Of a stretch of DNA of 64,000 bases, positions 27,035 to 35,771 are shown in pieces; positions within the stretch are counted from its first letter, which is position 1, and each line of letters begins with the position of its first letter. A program made the position numbers and the translations under genes. Origin of the DNA: Alphaproteobacteria bacterium (GTDB lineage Bacteria; Pseudomonadota; Alphaproteobacteria; Caulobacterales; Parvularculaceae); the NCBI GenBank assembly GCA_016125455.1, contig WGLS01000024.1:1-64000 (forward strand). Direction: 5' to 3'. Under the pieces are notes generated by a model that was not told where the DNA came from, did not search any database, and was given only the letters and a program-made list of their open reading frames with translations.

Positions 27035-28066
27035 GTGTTGAAGGTCTTCGCCGTTGCATCAGGCGTGATGCTTGTGACCGCCGCTTGCGTCGCCCAGCCG
27101 CCGTCGCCGCACGCCGCTGATGTAGGCGTTGAGCTGCGGGCTCAGGATCCTGCACCACCGTCTGCGCCTAATCTTGACGGAGCCGAGATCAATCTTGCGC
27201 TTGCGCCCGCCGAAGACGAGCGCGAGGCGCGCGCCGCAGCGTACGACGCAGCACTGTTGAACGTCGCGGCGCGGCAAGCTGTTTTTGCCGACGCGTCTGA
27301 TCGAGTTGCATTGACGGGACGTTTCGCCCAAGGCGGCGTTGTTTTTGGACGGACCGATCCCGGCGCTACAGTGACCCTCGACGGCGATCCGGTCATGGTC
27401 AGCGAGAAGGGCGAGTTTGTCGTTGGCTTTGGCCGCGATAGCCCGCTGACCGCGCTTCTGGTCGTCTCGTTCCCCGATGGCGAAACCGACCGGCGCAGCC
27501 TGACCATCGAAGACCGGGAGTTCAAGGTTGAGCGCATTGACGGCCTCGATCAGTCAAAGGTTTCCGGCTTTACCCAGGCCCAGCTTGATAAGATTGCCGT
27601 CGACCGGAACAAGAAGGACATGGCGCGGGCTGCGACCCAGGCGCAGGCCGACTATCTCACGGGGTTCGACTGGCCTCTGCGCGGCCGGATCAGCGGCGTT
27701 TTCGGCTCGCAACGCATTCTGAATGGCGAGGCGATGCGGCCGCATTCAGGGCTCGACATCGCCGCGCCACAGGGAACGACGATCCGGGCGCCTGCTGCCG
27801 GCATCGTTCGTCTTGCCGAAACTGACATGTATTTCGAGGGCGGACTTGTCTTCATAGACCATGGACAGTGGCTCGAAAGCGCCTTCCTGCACATGTCGCG
27901 CGTTGACGTCGCGCCAGGTCAACGCATTGAAAAAGGCGATGTTATCGGTGCAGTCGGCATGACCGGGCGGGCTACCGGGCCGCATCTCCACTGGTCGCTG
28001 AAATGGAAGAATCGCCTCGTTGACCCACAATTGCTGCTACCGGCGGAATCCGAGGCTGCCGACTAA
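27035..28066 (+). CDS. M23-family metallopeptidase lipoprotein
   Basis: A LytM/M23 peptidase-like envelope protein. The start at GTG 27035 gives a compact lipoprotein signal ending in the lipobox VTAAC (Cys about residue 18) and has CGGGGA about 8 bases upstream. The C-terminal domain has the zinc-site motifs HSGLD and HLHW in GPHLHWSLK, so peptidoglycan hydrolase activity (or amidase activation) is possible. The middle part is Ala/Glu-rich and possibly helical, with a beta-rich segment before the peptidase domain. About 343 residues. Confidence 0.9.
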   Translation: MLKVFAVASGVMLVTAACVAQPPSPHAADVGVELRAQDPAPPSAPNLDGAEINLALAPAEDEREARAAAYDAALLNVAARQAVFADASDRVALTGRFAQGGVVFGRTDPGATVTLDGDPVMVSEKGEFVVGFGRDSPLTALLVVSFPDGETDRRSLTIEDREFKVERIDGLDQSKVSGFTQAQLDKIAVDRNKKDMARAATQAQADYLTGFDWPLRGRISGVFGSQRILNGEAMRPHSGLDIAAPQGTTIRAPAAGIVRLAETDMYFEGGLVFIDHGQWLESAFLHMSRVDVAPGQRIEKGDVIGAVGMTGRATGPHLHWSLKWKNRLVDPQLLLPAESEAAD

Positions 28067-28085
28067 ATTTGTAATTGAAAATTAG
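28063..28085. promoter_or_regulatory. AT-rich palindrome upstream of bfd (candidate Fur/Irr site)
   Basis: CTAAATTTG-taatt-GAAAATTAG is an imperfect inverted repeat (7 of 9 arm positions) just after the M23 stop and 54 bases before the bfd start. Its AT-rich nature contrasts with the surroundings and it resembles iron-responsive operators of alphaproteobacteria in general layout. Inferred. Confidence 0.35.
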
Positions 28086-28104
28086 TATCAGGTAGGCTAC
28101 TTTG

Positions 28105-28121
28105 CGACTGGTTATCAGTCG
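28105..28121 (+). promoter_or_regulatory. Small hairpin in bfd leader
   Basis: CGACTG-gttat-CAGTCG forms a 6-bp stem with 5-base loop, 18 bases upstream of the bfd start codon. It could affect translation or mark a processing site; too short to interpret further. Confidence 0.3.
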
Positions 28122-28138
28122 TAAAACGAGATGCAGCT

Positions 28139-28333
28139 GTGTACGTTTGCCTCTGCAACGCTATCCGGGACCGGGAATTTGCTGCTGCAGCCAACGGCGC
28201 AGCGAACGTCGCTGACGTGTTTCGTCGCTGCGGCCGGAAGCCCCAGTGCGGCAAGTGCCTGCCGGACGTCGCCAACTTCATCGAAGAGACCCTGGTCGAA
28301 GCCGGCTCCATGAAGGCGATTGCCGCTGAGTGA
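28139..28333 (+). CDS. bfd: Bacterioferritin-associated ferredoxin
   Basis: A 64-residue [2Fe-2S] protein starting at GTG 28139. The Bfd fold ligands are Cys4 and Cys6 (YVCLC) and Cys37 and Cys40 (PQCGKC). Bfd binds bacterioferritin and reduces its mineral core to release iron. The bacterioferritin gene follows 135 bases downstream, matching this role. Confidence 0.92.
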   Translation: MYVCLCNAIRDREFAAAANGAANVADVFRRCGRKPQCGKCLPDVANFIEETLVEAGSMKAIAAE

Positions 28334-28386
28334 CCGGCCTCGCTTGAAAGCGAAGCAAGCGACAGACGGCCGCAGCGCTTTCGTTC

Positions 28387-28397
28387 ATAACGATTAT
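28387..28397. promoter_or_regulatory. ATAA-cga-TTAT dyad upstream of bfr
   Basis: ATAACGATTAT lies 72 bases before bfr in an otherwise GC-rich gap; read on the minus strand it gives GATAATCGTTAT, reminiscent of Fur hexamers. Candidate iron-responsive operator, weakly supported. Confidence 0.3.
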
Positions 28398-28468
28398 CGC
28401 TCGCAAAGACTTTCCTTGTACTGAAACGCGATCGCCCTATCTTCGCTTCGAGTCGACGGAGCGAGGAC

Positions 28469-28948
28469 ATGAAGGGCGACCCAAAGGTCATCGAATATCT
28501 GAACAAGGCGCTGAAGCTCGAGTTGACGACAGTCAACCAGTACTTCCTGCATTCGCGGATCCTCAAGGATTGGGGACTCGATCGGCTCGCAAAGACCGAG
28601 TACGAAGAATCAATCGATGAAATGAAGCATGCCGATCAATTGATCGAGCGCATCCTGTTTCTTGAAGGCCTGCCCAACGTGCAGGATCTCGACAAGGTCT
28701 ACATCGGGGAAACTGTTAAAGAGATCCTCGAATGCGACTTGCGCGCTGAACAACGCGCGCACCCGCTCTATATCGAGGCCATCGAGTACTTCGAGAAAAC
28801 GAAGGACTATGTCAGTCGGCAGGTCATGGACCGCATTCTCGCTTCGGAGGAAGAGCATATCGACTTCCTCGAGACACAGCTTGGGCTGATCCAGAAGATC
28901 GGCGAAGAGAGATACATGCAGAGTCAGATGCGGTCATCTGGCGCCTGA
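28469..28948 (+). CDS. bfr: Bacterioferritin
   Basis: A 159-residue cytosolic iron-storage heme protein forming a 24-mer. All ferroxidase ligands are present at canonical positions: Glu18, Glu51, His54, Glu94, Glu127, His130. The heme ligand Met52 is in SIDEMKHAD. It follows bfd, which supplies electrons for iron release. Its last 25 bases overlap the 3' end of the convergent acyltransferase gene. Confidence 0.97.
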   Translation: MKGDPKVIEYLNKALKLELTTVNQYFLHSRILKDWGLDRLAKTEYEESIDEMKHADQLIERILFLEGLPNVQDLDKVYIGETVKEILECDLRAEQRAHPLYIEAIEYFEKTKDYVSRQVMDRILASEEEHIDFLETQLGLIQKIGEERYMQSQMRSSGA

Positions 28949-29973
28949 CGGGCCTGCGTGGCTTGCCGTCGGTCCGCCAGCGCGGCCGCGACGTCCTCCT
29001 TTGGCCAGCGTCGGTGAAACCAAAGCCATTGCTCGGGATGTGCTTCGATTTCGCGACCTATCGCATCATTGATGAGCTGGGTAAGTCGCCCGACGTCTTC
29101 GCCCGTGCGGCCAGTGGGTTTGAACGCGATCGGGTCGCGCATAGTGACCTCGAACCTTGCGCCGCCCCGGCGCACGATCGCGCTCGGTATCACCGGTACG
29201 CCAAAACGCACGGCCAACCTGGCAGCTGCTGTCGGCGTCATCGCTCGTCGGCCGAGCAAGGTGACGGCTATCCCGCTGTTGAGTTTCTGGTCCGCCAGCA
29301 TCGCAACGCAACGCCCCGCCTTGAGCTGCGCCATTGCATCGCGAGCGCCGTCATAGCCTTTGGCGATCATTCGTCGCGACATTACCTCGCCGCGAAGCCG
29401 TACGATAAGCTTGTCGACCAGCGGATTGTTCACCGGACGATAAATGACGGCGTAGTCGATCCGCTCTGAGTGCAGAACAAGCGGCATGACCTCCCAGTTT
29501 GCGAAGTGACCGGAAATCAGAACCGACGGCGCGCCGAGCTTGCGGCGCGCTTCAGCAGCAGGCGAAATATTGACCGAAACGCGGTCAACGGATTTTTCAG
29601 GGTCAAACGCGGCGAGATGAGGATACTCCGCAGCCGTTCGCCCGAGATTTTCCCAGATGCCGGCGACCGTGCCCCGGATTTTCTCGTCGCTCCAGTCCGG
29701 AAAAACATAGCGCAGGTTGTCTTCCGCGCGCCGTGAAACAGGGCGGACAAGCGGCCCCAGCCGGCGCATGACGCCGCCCGCCAGATCAGACGCGCGATCA
29801 ACGCCCAGCGCCGCAAACAACATGAACGCCAGCCTTACCAGGACGTATTCAAGACGGTGCACCAGCGTAACCGGTCGGTTCGATCGCGGCGGCGGCAATT
29901 CAAGATCCCGCTGTCGGGCCGCGAGCTCATCGGCTGTTTGCGCCGTCGCCGCCGTGCTTGGGACGTCGCTCAT
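28924..29973 (-). CDS. Lauroyl/lipid A acyltransferase (LpxL/HtrB-like)
   Basis: A 349-residue inner-membrane acyltransferase of the lipid A biosynthesis family, adding a secondary acyl chain to Kdo-lipid A. It has an N-terminal hydrophobic segment (about 45-65), the catalytic HX4E motif GHFANWE, then [12 protein letters not shown] and a C-terminal [10 protein letters not shown] typical of LpxL/LpxM. It is the last gene of the lipid A run and overlaps lpxK by 4 bases. Whether it acts as LpxL or a later-acting paralogue cannot be told. Confidence 0.9.
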   Translation of the reverse strand: MSDVPSTAATAQTADELAARQRDLELPPPRSNRPVTLVHRLEYVLVRLAFMLFAALGVDRASDLAGGVMRRLGPLVRPVSRRAEDNLRYVFPDWSDEKIRGTVAGIWENLGRTAAEYPHLAAFDPEKSVDRVSVNISPAAEARRKLGAPSVLISGHFANWEVMPLVLHSERIDYAVIYRPVNNPLVDKLIVRLRGEVMSRRMIAKGYDGARDAMAQLKAGRCVAMLADQKLNSGIAVTLLGRRAMTPTAAARLAVRFGVPVIPSAIVRRGGARFEVTMRDPIAFKPTGRTGEDVGRLTQLINDAIGREIEAHPEQWLWFHRRWPKEDVAAALADRRQATQARQAPDDRI

Positions 29974-30995
29974 GCCCGTCTCCAGTCAGGGCGATTGCGC
30001 TCAACAAGCGACATCACGTGCGCCACGAATGGCTCCTGTTCCTCAATCTTCGTCCGGATTCGCAGGACGTCTATCCGGGATCGCCATTCTTTCGTCAAAC
30101 GGACATGATCCTTCTCCGTCGTGATAAGCGCAGCGCCAGACGACGCCGCATTCTCGGCGAGCGCATTCAATTCGAATGGGGAGTACATGTGATGATCGGG
30201 GAATGCGATTGTCGCCGTGGTCTCCGCGCCAAGGCGCGCCAGTGTTGAAAAGAACCGTTCGGGCCGCGCAATCCCGCAAAAGGCAAGCACGCGTCGTCCG
30301 GCAATGCTTGGCGCCAGTGGGGTCGTCAGTGGGGTCGTCCGGGCCCTGACATAGTACGCCTCGCCAACCGCGATCGGGTCCGGCATCGCCTCGTCAATCG
30401 CGACCACAATGTCTGCACGGGCTGCGGCGTCGACGAGGGCCTCACGGTATCGCCCGGCGGGAAAGCGTCGAGGGCCGCGTTGCGGCGCGTCGTCGCTTAC
30501 GAGAAGGATCGATGCGTCCTTTGCGACTGTCGGGTTCTGGTGCCCATCGTCCATGATGATCAGGTCGGCGCCATTGGCTGCGGCGAACGCCGCGCCTCTT
30601 GCGCGGTTCTTGGCGACTACAGTCGGACGGCTCGACGCCAGCAACATGGCTTCGTCGCCAATGGCGGACGCCTCATCGTCGTCGGCGCACAGGTGCGGGC
30701 CTTTTTCGCCGCCGCCATATCCGCGCGTCAGGAAGAATATTTCGCCGGCGCGCTCGCCAACCACGCGGGCGAGTTCGATGGCGAAGGGCGTCTTGCCCGC
30801 GCCGCCGATTGTCGCCGCGCCGACGCAGATAACCGGGACGCCAACATCAACGGGCGAAGCGAAGGCCATACGGGTTCGCTGGCCAAGGCCATAGGCGATC
30901 GCGGCCGGCGCTAGGGCGTACCTGATCGCCTCGCCGGCGATCCCGGGATCGTTCCAGAACCATGGCTCGCCGCTGGGAATCCCTTTTCTCGTCAT
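29970..30995 (-). CDS. lpxK: Tetraacyldisaccharide 4'-kinase
   Basis: Phosphorylates the 4' position of the lipid A disaccharide. I take ATG 30995 (MTRKGIPSGEPWFW), giving 341 residues; the frame is open further upstream only through the waaA tail repeat. The P-loop is VGAATIGGAGKTP (about 58-70), and the C-terminal part has the kinase HxMYSPFEL and LITTEKDHVRL motifs. It starts 13 bases after waaA and overlaps the acyltransferase gene by 4 bases. Confidence 0.94.
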   Translation of the reverse strand: MTRKGIPSGEPWFWNDPGIAGEAIRYALAPAAIAYGLGQRTRMAFASPVDVGVPVICVGAATIGGAGKTPFAIELARVVGERAGEIFFLTRGYGGGEKGPHLCADDDEASAIGDEAMLLASSRPTVVAKNRARGAAFAAANGADLIIMDDGHQNPTVAKDASILLVSDDAPQRGPRRFPAGRYREALVDAAARADIVVAIDEAMPDPIAVGEAYYVRARTTPLTTPLAPSIAGRRVLAFCGIARPERFFSTLARLGAETTATIAFPDHHMYSPFELNALAENAASSGAALITTEKDHVRLTKEWRSRIDVLRIRTKIEEQEPFVAHVMSLVERNRPDWRRA

Positions 30996-31008
30996 TGAGC
31001 TTTTGATG

Positions 31009-32388
31009 TCAGCGCGCCTGTTCCACTTGATCCTGCGCATCGCCTGATGGCGCATCGCCTGATGGCGCATCGGCGTCCGGCAAGCGCGCCAGAATTTCGG
31101 CAGCGACGCTCGTCAGAACCCGTTCAGCGCTCGATTCCGCCGATACGCGCGCCGCGCCCGCCATTGCGAGCCTCGTCTTCTCGTCCGCGAGCAAGCGACG
31201 CACGGCCGTCGCAAGATCACGCTCGTTCCTGACCAGGGCCGCGCCGCCGCCGCCGCGCATTTCAGCGTAGGTCTCATCGAAGTTGAACGTGTGCGGACCG
31301 TGCAGGATTGCGCAGCCAAGGCGGGCCGGCTCCAGCGGATTGTGGCCGCCTTTTTCAAGCAGGCTGCCGCCGACGAACGCGACGCTCGACAATCGGTAGA
31401 ACAGCCCAAGTTCGCCAAGGGTATCCGCGACATACACCTGACAGTCGGCCGCAATCCGAGGCTCCCGTGAGCGCCGCTGCGGCGTCAGGTCGACGGCCCG
31501 GACGAGGTCGGCCACCTCCGCGCCTCGCTCAGGATGGCGGGGCGCAATGACTGTCAGGAGATCCGGGAACTCGCGCAGAAGCAGCTTGTGCGCGTCGAAG
31601 ACGATCTCCTCTTCGCTTGGGTGGGTGCTGGCGGCCAGCCAGATCGGACGGGCGCCCACCTGGCGCTTCAGGTCACGGATCTCATTGTCGTCGCAGGGCA
31701 GGGGCGGCGCTGCGTTCTTCAGATTGCCGAACGACTCGACCTGGCGGCCTGACAGGCGCGCGAGCCGCTCCGCGTTTTTCTTGTCCTGGGCGATCATCAC
31801 GTCGAATACGGACAACAGATACTTGATCGTCCGTAGCCGCCGTGTCCATGACTCGAATGATCGCGGCGAGACCCGCCCATTGACAAGCGCGAGCAGGGGC
31901 GCGCGTTCGCGCGCCATTGTCAGAAGGTTCGGCCAGAACTCGGACTCAACGAAGATAGCGGCGTCAGGCCGCCAGTGGTCGAGAAAACGCCGGACGAAAA
32001 CGGGATGATCAAGCGGCGCAAATTGATGAATTGCGCCGGCAGGCAAACGTTCCGCCATCAGTCGCGCTGAGGTGATCGTGCCCGTCGTCACGAGAAAGGA
32101 TGCGCCAGGTCGTTCGCGTCGGAACCTTTCGACGAGTGGCAGGACGGAAAGGGACTCACCGACGCTTGCGCCATGGATCCAGATCAGCGCGCCCGCGGGG
32201 CGCGGCGTTGCGCATTCGCCGTGGCGTTCGGCGATCCGGTCCGGGTCTTCCTTGCCCGCCGCAAGTCGGCGGGCGAGCGCAAGGCGGGCGATCGGACCGG
32301 AGATTTTGCTGATGGACTGGTAGGCCTTCAGGCCAAATGTCGGCTCAAGCGGCGTCGTCGCCTCTGTCACATGAAGGGGCTCGCTCAC
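31009..32388 (-). CDS. waaA: 3-deoxy-D-manno-octulosonic acid (Kdo) transferase
   Basis: A 459-residue glycosyltransferase attaching Kdo to lipid IVA. Signatures: IWIHGASVGESLSVLPLV, RRERPGASFLVTTGTITSA, FVESEFWPNLL, ARERAPLLALVNGRVSPRSF, IWLAASTHPSEEE and GGSLLEKGGHNPLEPARLG. The start overlaps the DUF374 gene stop by 4 bases. The last ~12 residues carry a DAPSGDAPSGDA repeat from a 15-bp tandem duplication. Confidence 0.95.
   Translation of the reverse strand: MSEPLHVTEATTPLEPTFGLKAYQSISKISGPIARLALARRLAAGKEDPDRIAERHGECATPRPAGALIWIHGASVGESLSVLPLVERFRRERPGASFLVTTGTITSARLMAERLPAGAIHQFAPLDHPVFVRRFLDHWRPDAAIFVESEFWPNLLTMARERAPLLALVNGRVSPRSFESWTRRLRTIKYLLSVFDVMIAQDKKNAERLARLSGRQVESFGNLKNAAPPLPCDDNEIRDLKRQVGARPIWLAASTHPSEEEIVFDAHKLLLREFPDLLTVIAPRHPERGAEVADLVRAVDLTPQRRSREPRIAADCQVYVADTLGELGLFYRLSSVAFVGGSLLEKGGHNPLEPARLGCAILHGPHTFNFDETYAEMRGGGGAALVRNERDLATAVRRLLADEKTRLAMAGAARVSAESSAERVLTSVAAEILARLPDADAPSGDAPSGDAQDQVEQAR
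31035..31072. repeat. 15-bp tandem repeat in waaA 3' end
   Basis: GCGCATCGCCTGATG occurs at 31035-31049 and 31050-31064, followed by a partial third copy to 31072. It encodes the repeated Asp-Ala-Pro-Ser-Gly near the WaaA C-terminus and lies just upstream of lpxK. Slippage-prone, so copy number may vary between strains. Confidence 0.85.
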
Positions 32389-33053
32389 TTGGCCTGCGCT
32401 CCGGCCGGCGTTGCGCCCGCCGGCGCGCGTCCGTCGGCGGCCAGCAATTCAGCTTCCGCGAGCGCGGCGTTGAGCGCCTCCTCGATCAGCCGCTTGCCAC
32501 GCGCGACGTCGTCGTGACTGACGACGCCGCCAAGCCTGATAGCGGGCTTGGCGACAACGTAGACGGATGAAAACGGCAACGCGAGCTGAAAGCCGTCCCA
32601 CGTCTTCAGCGTCCTGCTGCGCGAAGCGACCCATGCGAAAGGCAGGACCGGCGCGCCCGTCATGCCGGCCAGCCTGACAACGCCCGCCTGTGGCTTTCGC
32701 GCCGGCCCGCGGGGGCCGTCCGGCGTGACGCCTACCGCGTCGCCCGCTTCGATCGCGCCAATCATTTGCGCGATTGCCGACGCGCCGCCCTTTTCCTTGT
32801 CGGACTTACGCTGGTTGGCGGCGGAGCCGCGAATGAATTCGATGCCGAAGCCGGCCACGGCGTTGACGATTATCTCGCCATCCCGGTGGGTCGACACGAG
32901 CATCCGCATCTGTCTTGAAAGCTGGTTTCGCAACGCCGGCGCAAGCAGGATGTTCGAATGCCAGAACGCGATGATGAAACCCTTCGGATCGGCGCCCTCA
33001 AGCTCGCGCAGATGTTCAAGGCCGACGATCGTGATCCGCGACGTCCGCTCCAC
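32385..33053 (-). CDS. DUF374 lysophospholipid acyltransferase-family protein
   Basis: A predicted acyltransferase found beside waaA in alphaproteobacteria. Segments: IIAFWHSNILLAPAL, STHRDGEIIVNAVAGFG, FIRGSA, and VGVTPDGPRGPARKPQAGVVRLAGMTGAPVLPF, the DUF374 core. The GTG at 33053 (VERTSRITIVGLEHLREL) is the first standard start, but the family usually has about 25 more residues, and the frame continues upstream as ILKKIIKSDAAARLASGLVG followed by AYIRL. A noncanonical ATT at 33128 (or CTG 33125) preceded by AAAGGGA would include these. It overlaps waaA by 4 bases. Confidence 0.88.
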   Translation of the reverse strand: MERTSRITIVGLEHLRELEGADPKGFIIAFWHSNILLAPALRNQLSRQMRMLVSTHRDGEIIVNAVAGFGIEFIRGSAANQRKSDKEKGGASAIAQMIGAIEAGDAVGVTPDGPRGPARKPQAGVVRLAGMTGAPVLPFAWVASRSRTLKTWDGFQLALPFSSVYVVAKPAIRLGGVVSHDDVARGKRLIEEALNAALAEAELLAADGRAPAGATPAGAQAK

Positions 33054-33268
33054 AAGGCGGATGTACGCGCCAACGAGGCCGCTCGCCAGACGCGCCGCCG
33101 CGTCGCTTTTGATTATTTTCTTCAGAATGGAGCCGCGTCCCTTTGACCGTTCCGGACGTCGCCTCGCATCCGCGCTCGCCCGTCTGCAGCCGGTTGCGTC
33201 GAAGCGCCGTCCGCCTGATAACCCCCACGGTCGGCGACCGCCCGTCGAAGCGCTAGAAACCTGATCAC

Positions 33269-35065
33269 GTGACGATCCGCAACCCCTCGGGCCCAGCCAG
33301 CCAGACCTCAGCCCAGCTCGCGCTCCGTCTGTGGCGCGACTACCTCAGCGCATATTGGCCTAAGCTCGCAATATCCCTCGTTGCAATGGCGCTCTACGCC
33401 GCGTCGGCGAGCGCGATTCCCGCCGGCGTTGAGGCGATCAACGCAGCCTTCACCGGCGAGGAGGGCGCGCGGGCGGGCGCGCTCCTGAGGCTCGATCCGT
33501 CGAAGGCCTGGATCTGGGGGCCTCTGCTGGTAATCGCGCTCGGCGCGGCGAACGCCGGCTCGCAATACATCCAGTCTCGATTGTCCGCCTCGGCGGCGCT
33601 CGCGGCGTTGCGCGACCTGCAGCTCGACGTCTATGCGGCGTTGACCAGGATCGACGACGACCAGTTGCGAGCCATCGGCCAGGGCCAGGCGGCGGCGAGG
33701 CTGACAAATGATGCAATGGTCCTGCGTGAGACGCTAACCCGCGCCTCGAACGCCGCCCGCGACGGCCTCACCCTTGTCGGGCTGCTCGGCGTGATGCTGT
33801 TCTACGACTGGGCGCTCTTCCTCGTGGTTTTTCTTGTCTACCCCGCGCTTGGCTGGCCGGTGGCGCGGATCGGAAAATACCTGCGCACGCGTTCGCGGGA
33901 GGCTCAGGACCAGGCTGGCGAGATCGCGGGCCTTGGCGTTGAGGCCGTTGCCGGCGGCCGGCTTATCCGCGCCTACGAACTGGAAAGCCGCATGCTGGCA
34001 AAAGCGCGCGTCGCCTTTGACGAACGCCTCGGCGTCCTCCGGCGGATGGCGCATCTGCGGGCGCTGAACGAACCCTTCATCTTCTTTGTAGGCGCTATCG
34101 CGCTGGCGATCATCATCGCGGTCGTCGCGGTACGGATCGAAGCGGGCGCGCTCAACACGTCCGAGCTCGTCTCTTTCATTATCGCGCTCCTGTTGCTGTC
34201 GCAGCCGGCGCGCGGCCTTTCGACCCTCAACGCCGTCGCCCAGGAGGGCTTTGGCGCGCTGGAGCGCATGACGTCCCTGATCGATCTGGAGCCCGTCATT
34301 CGCGAACGGCCAGGCGCCCAGGACCTTTCGATCGCCGGCGGCGCGATATCGTTCACCGGCGTGTCCTTTTCCTATGGCGACGGCGCGCCTGCGGTTCGTG
34401 ACGTGTCGCTTGAGATCGCCGCAGGGGAGCGCGTCGCCCTTGTCGGCGAATCCGGCGCAGGCAAGTCGACGATTTTCAATCTCCTGTTGCGGTTCTACGA
34501 TCCCGGCTCCGGCGCGATTCTTGTCGACGGCCAGCACATCGCCGCCGTGTCGATCTCCAGCCTCAGGCGCCAAATCGCGATCGTCAGCCAGGAAACCATT
34601 CTCTTCGACGATAGCGTTGCCGCGAACATCGGCTTTGGCCGGCCGAACGCATCGCGCGAATCCATTGTCGATGCGGCAAAGGCCGCGGCGGCGCACGAGT
34701 TCGTCGCGGCGCTGCCCGATGGCTATGACGCGCGCATCGGCGAGGGCGGCATGACGCTGTCCGGCGGGCAGCGGCAAAGGCTGGCGATCGCGCGCGCCTT
34801 TCTCAAGGACGCGCCGATCCTCTTGATGGATGAGGCGACGTCGGCGCTCGACGCGGAAACCGAACGCCAGGTGCAGGCGGCGCTTTCGCGTCTCGCGGAG
34901 GGGCGCACCACGCTCGTGATCGCTCACCGGCTGTCGACGGTCGTTGATTGCGACCGGATTATCCTGATGGAAGCCGGCCGGGTCGCGGCGGAAGGAACGC
35001 ATGCGGAGCTTATGGCGGCGAATGAACGCTACGCCGAGCTCGCCAGGCTTCAATTCAGGGCCTGA
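33269..35065 (+). CDS. msbA: MsbA-type lipid flippase ABC transporter (fused permease and ATPase)
   Basis: A 598-residue half-transporter: six membrane segments in residues about 25-310, then an ATPase domain with Walker A LVGESGAGKST, Q loop SQETILFDD, signature LSGGQRQRLAIARAF, Walker B ILLMDEATSALD and the switch His in VIAHRLSTV. It starts with GTG 33269 and is divergent from the lipid A/Kdo operon. Placement beside lpxK, waaA and acyltransferases supports export of lipid A-core across the inner membrane. Specificity is inferred from context. Confidence 0.85.
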   Translation: MTIRNPSGPASQTSAQLALRLWRDYLSAYWPKLAISLVAMALYAASASAIPAGVEAINAAFTGEEGARAGALLRLDPSKAWIWGPLLVIALGAANAGSQYIQSRLSASAALAALRDLQLDVYAALTRIDDDQLRAIGQGQAAARLTNDAMVLRETLTRASNAARDGLTLVGLLGVMLFYDWALFLVVFLVYPALGWPVARIGKYLRTRSREAQDQAGEIAGLGVEAVAGGRLIRAYELESRMLAKARVAFDERLGVLRRMAHLRALNEPFIFFVGAIALAIIIAVVAVRIEAGALNTSELVSFIIALLLLSQPARGLSTLNAVAQEGFGALERMTSLIDLEPVIRERPGAQDLSIAGGAISFTGVSFSYGDGAPAVRDVSLEIAAGERVALVGESGAGKSTIFNLLLRFYDPGSGAILVDGQHIAAVSISSLRRQIAIVSQETILFDDSVAANIGFGRPNASRESIVDAAKAAAAHEFVAALPDGYDARIGEGGMTLSGGQRQRLAIARAFLKDAPILLMDEATSALDAETERQVQAALSRLAEGRTTLVIAHRLSTVVDCDRIILMEAGRVAAEGTHAELMAANERYAELARLQFRA

Positions 35066-35067
35066 CC

Positions 35068-35760
35068 CTATTCCCGATTCAGGATTCGTTCCGTCAACAG
35101 GTCTCCAAGCCAGTTCGATCGGAAGCGAGCTTTCGTCGCCGCTGGGTCGTATGGGCCGCCCGCCCAGTCGAGAAAGGCTTCGGCGTCGTCGAGGGGAATG
35201 CCGCGCTCGCGCGCGAAGTCGATATACTCCGTTAGCGCAGCATCAATGACGCCGGTCTTGCCGAACCGGACATGGCCATAACGCCATGAGAGATGCGCCA
35301 TTGCGTCCGGGAGCGGCCGCTTCAGCGCAAAGAATGAATAGAGCGTCGCCATCAGGCCGACGCGGTCCGCGCCGGATTTGCAGTGCATCAGGAACGGCGG
35401 TTCAATTTCGTCAAACAAAGCCTTCGCGCCGCGGAGGATTTCCGGCGTCGGCGCTTCGCGCGAATAGACGCGGAACGGCAAGTGCGCCATGCCAAGCGAC
35501 CGGCACGCATCCTCCTCCAGAAGGAGAACGCCGTTCTCGCGCGGACCGCGCAGGTTCAAAACCGTCCGTACGCCGCGATCTCGCCATGTCTTGAGCCGCT
35601 TCGGGCCAGGCTGAGCCGAGCGATAGACGCCCGGCGCTATTTCGTGCGCGTTGTCATAGACGCCGCGAAGGAATCCGTGATCGACGAAGACGAGCTCCCG
35701 CCAGGCGCGGCGACGGCCGGCCGGCGTTGCAAACTCCTCGCGCGTTACCGGTCCCGGCAT
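35068..35760 (-). CDS. Dual-specificity/tyrosine phosphatase-like protein
   Basis: A 230-residue cysteine phosphatase. The P-loop is MHCKSGADRVG (CX5R), with conserved early GVYRSAQPGPKRL and TVLNLRGPRENG segments. It is convergent with msbA with 2 bases between, and follows the DUF4170 gene on the same strand. Related phosphatases of this fold (PTPMT1-like) act on lipid phosphates; given the lipid A context, a lipid substrate is possible but unproven. Confidence 0.82.
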   Translation of the reverse strand: MPGPVTREEFATPAGRRRAWRELVFVDHGFLRGVYDNAHEIAPGVYRSAQPGPKRLKTWRDRGVRTVLNLRGPRENGVLLLEEDACRSLGMAHLPFRVYSREAPTPEILRGAKALFDEIEPPFLMHCKSGADRVGLMATLYSFFALKRPLPDAMAHLSWRYGHVRFGKTGVIDAALTEYIDFARERGIPLDDAEAFLDWAGGPYDPAATKARFRSNWLGDLLTERILNRE

Positions 35761-35771
35761 GATCGCCGTCT

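Noticed and set aside
33734-35053. 439-residue minus-strand frame opposite msbA
   Set aside because: It is the shadow of the GC-rich msbA codons, with Arg/Asp-rich non-domain sequence. MsbA on the plus strand has all ABC motifs.
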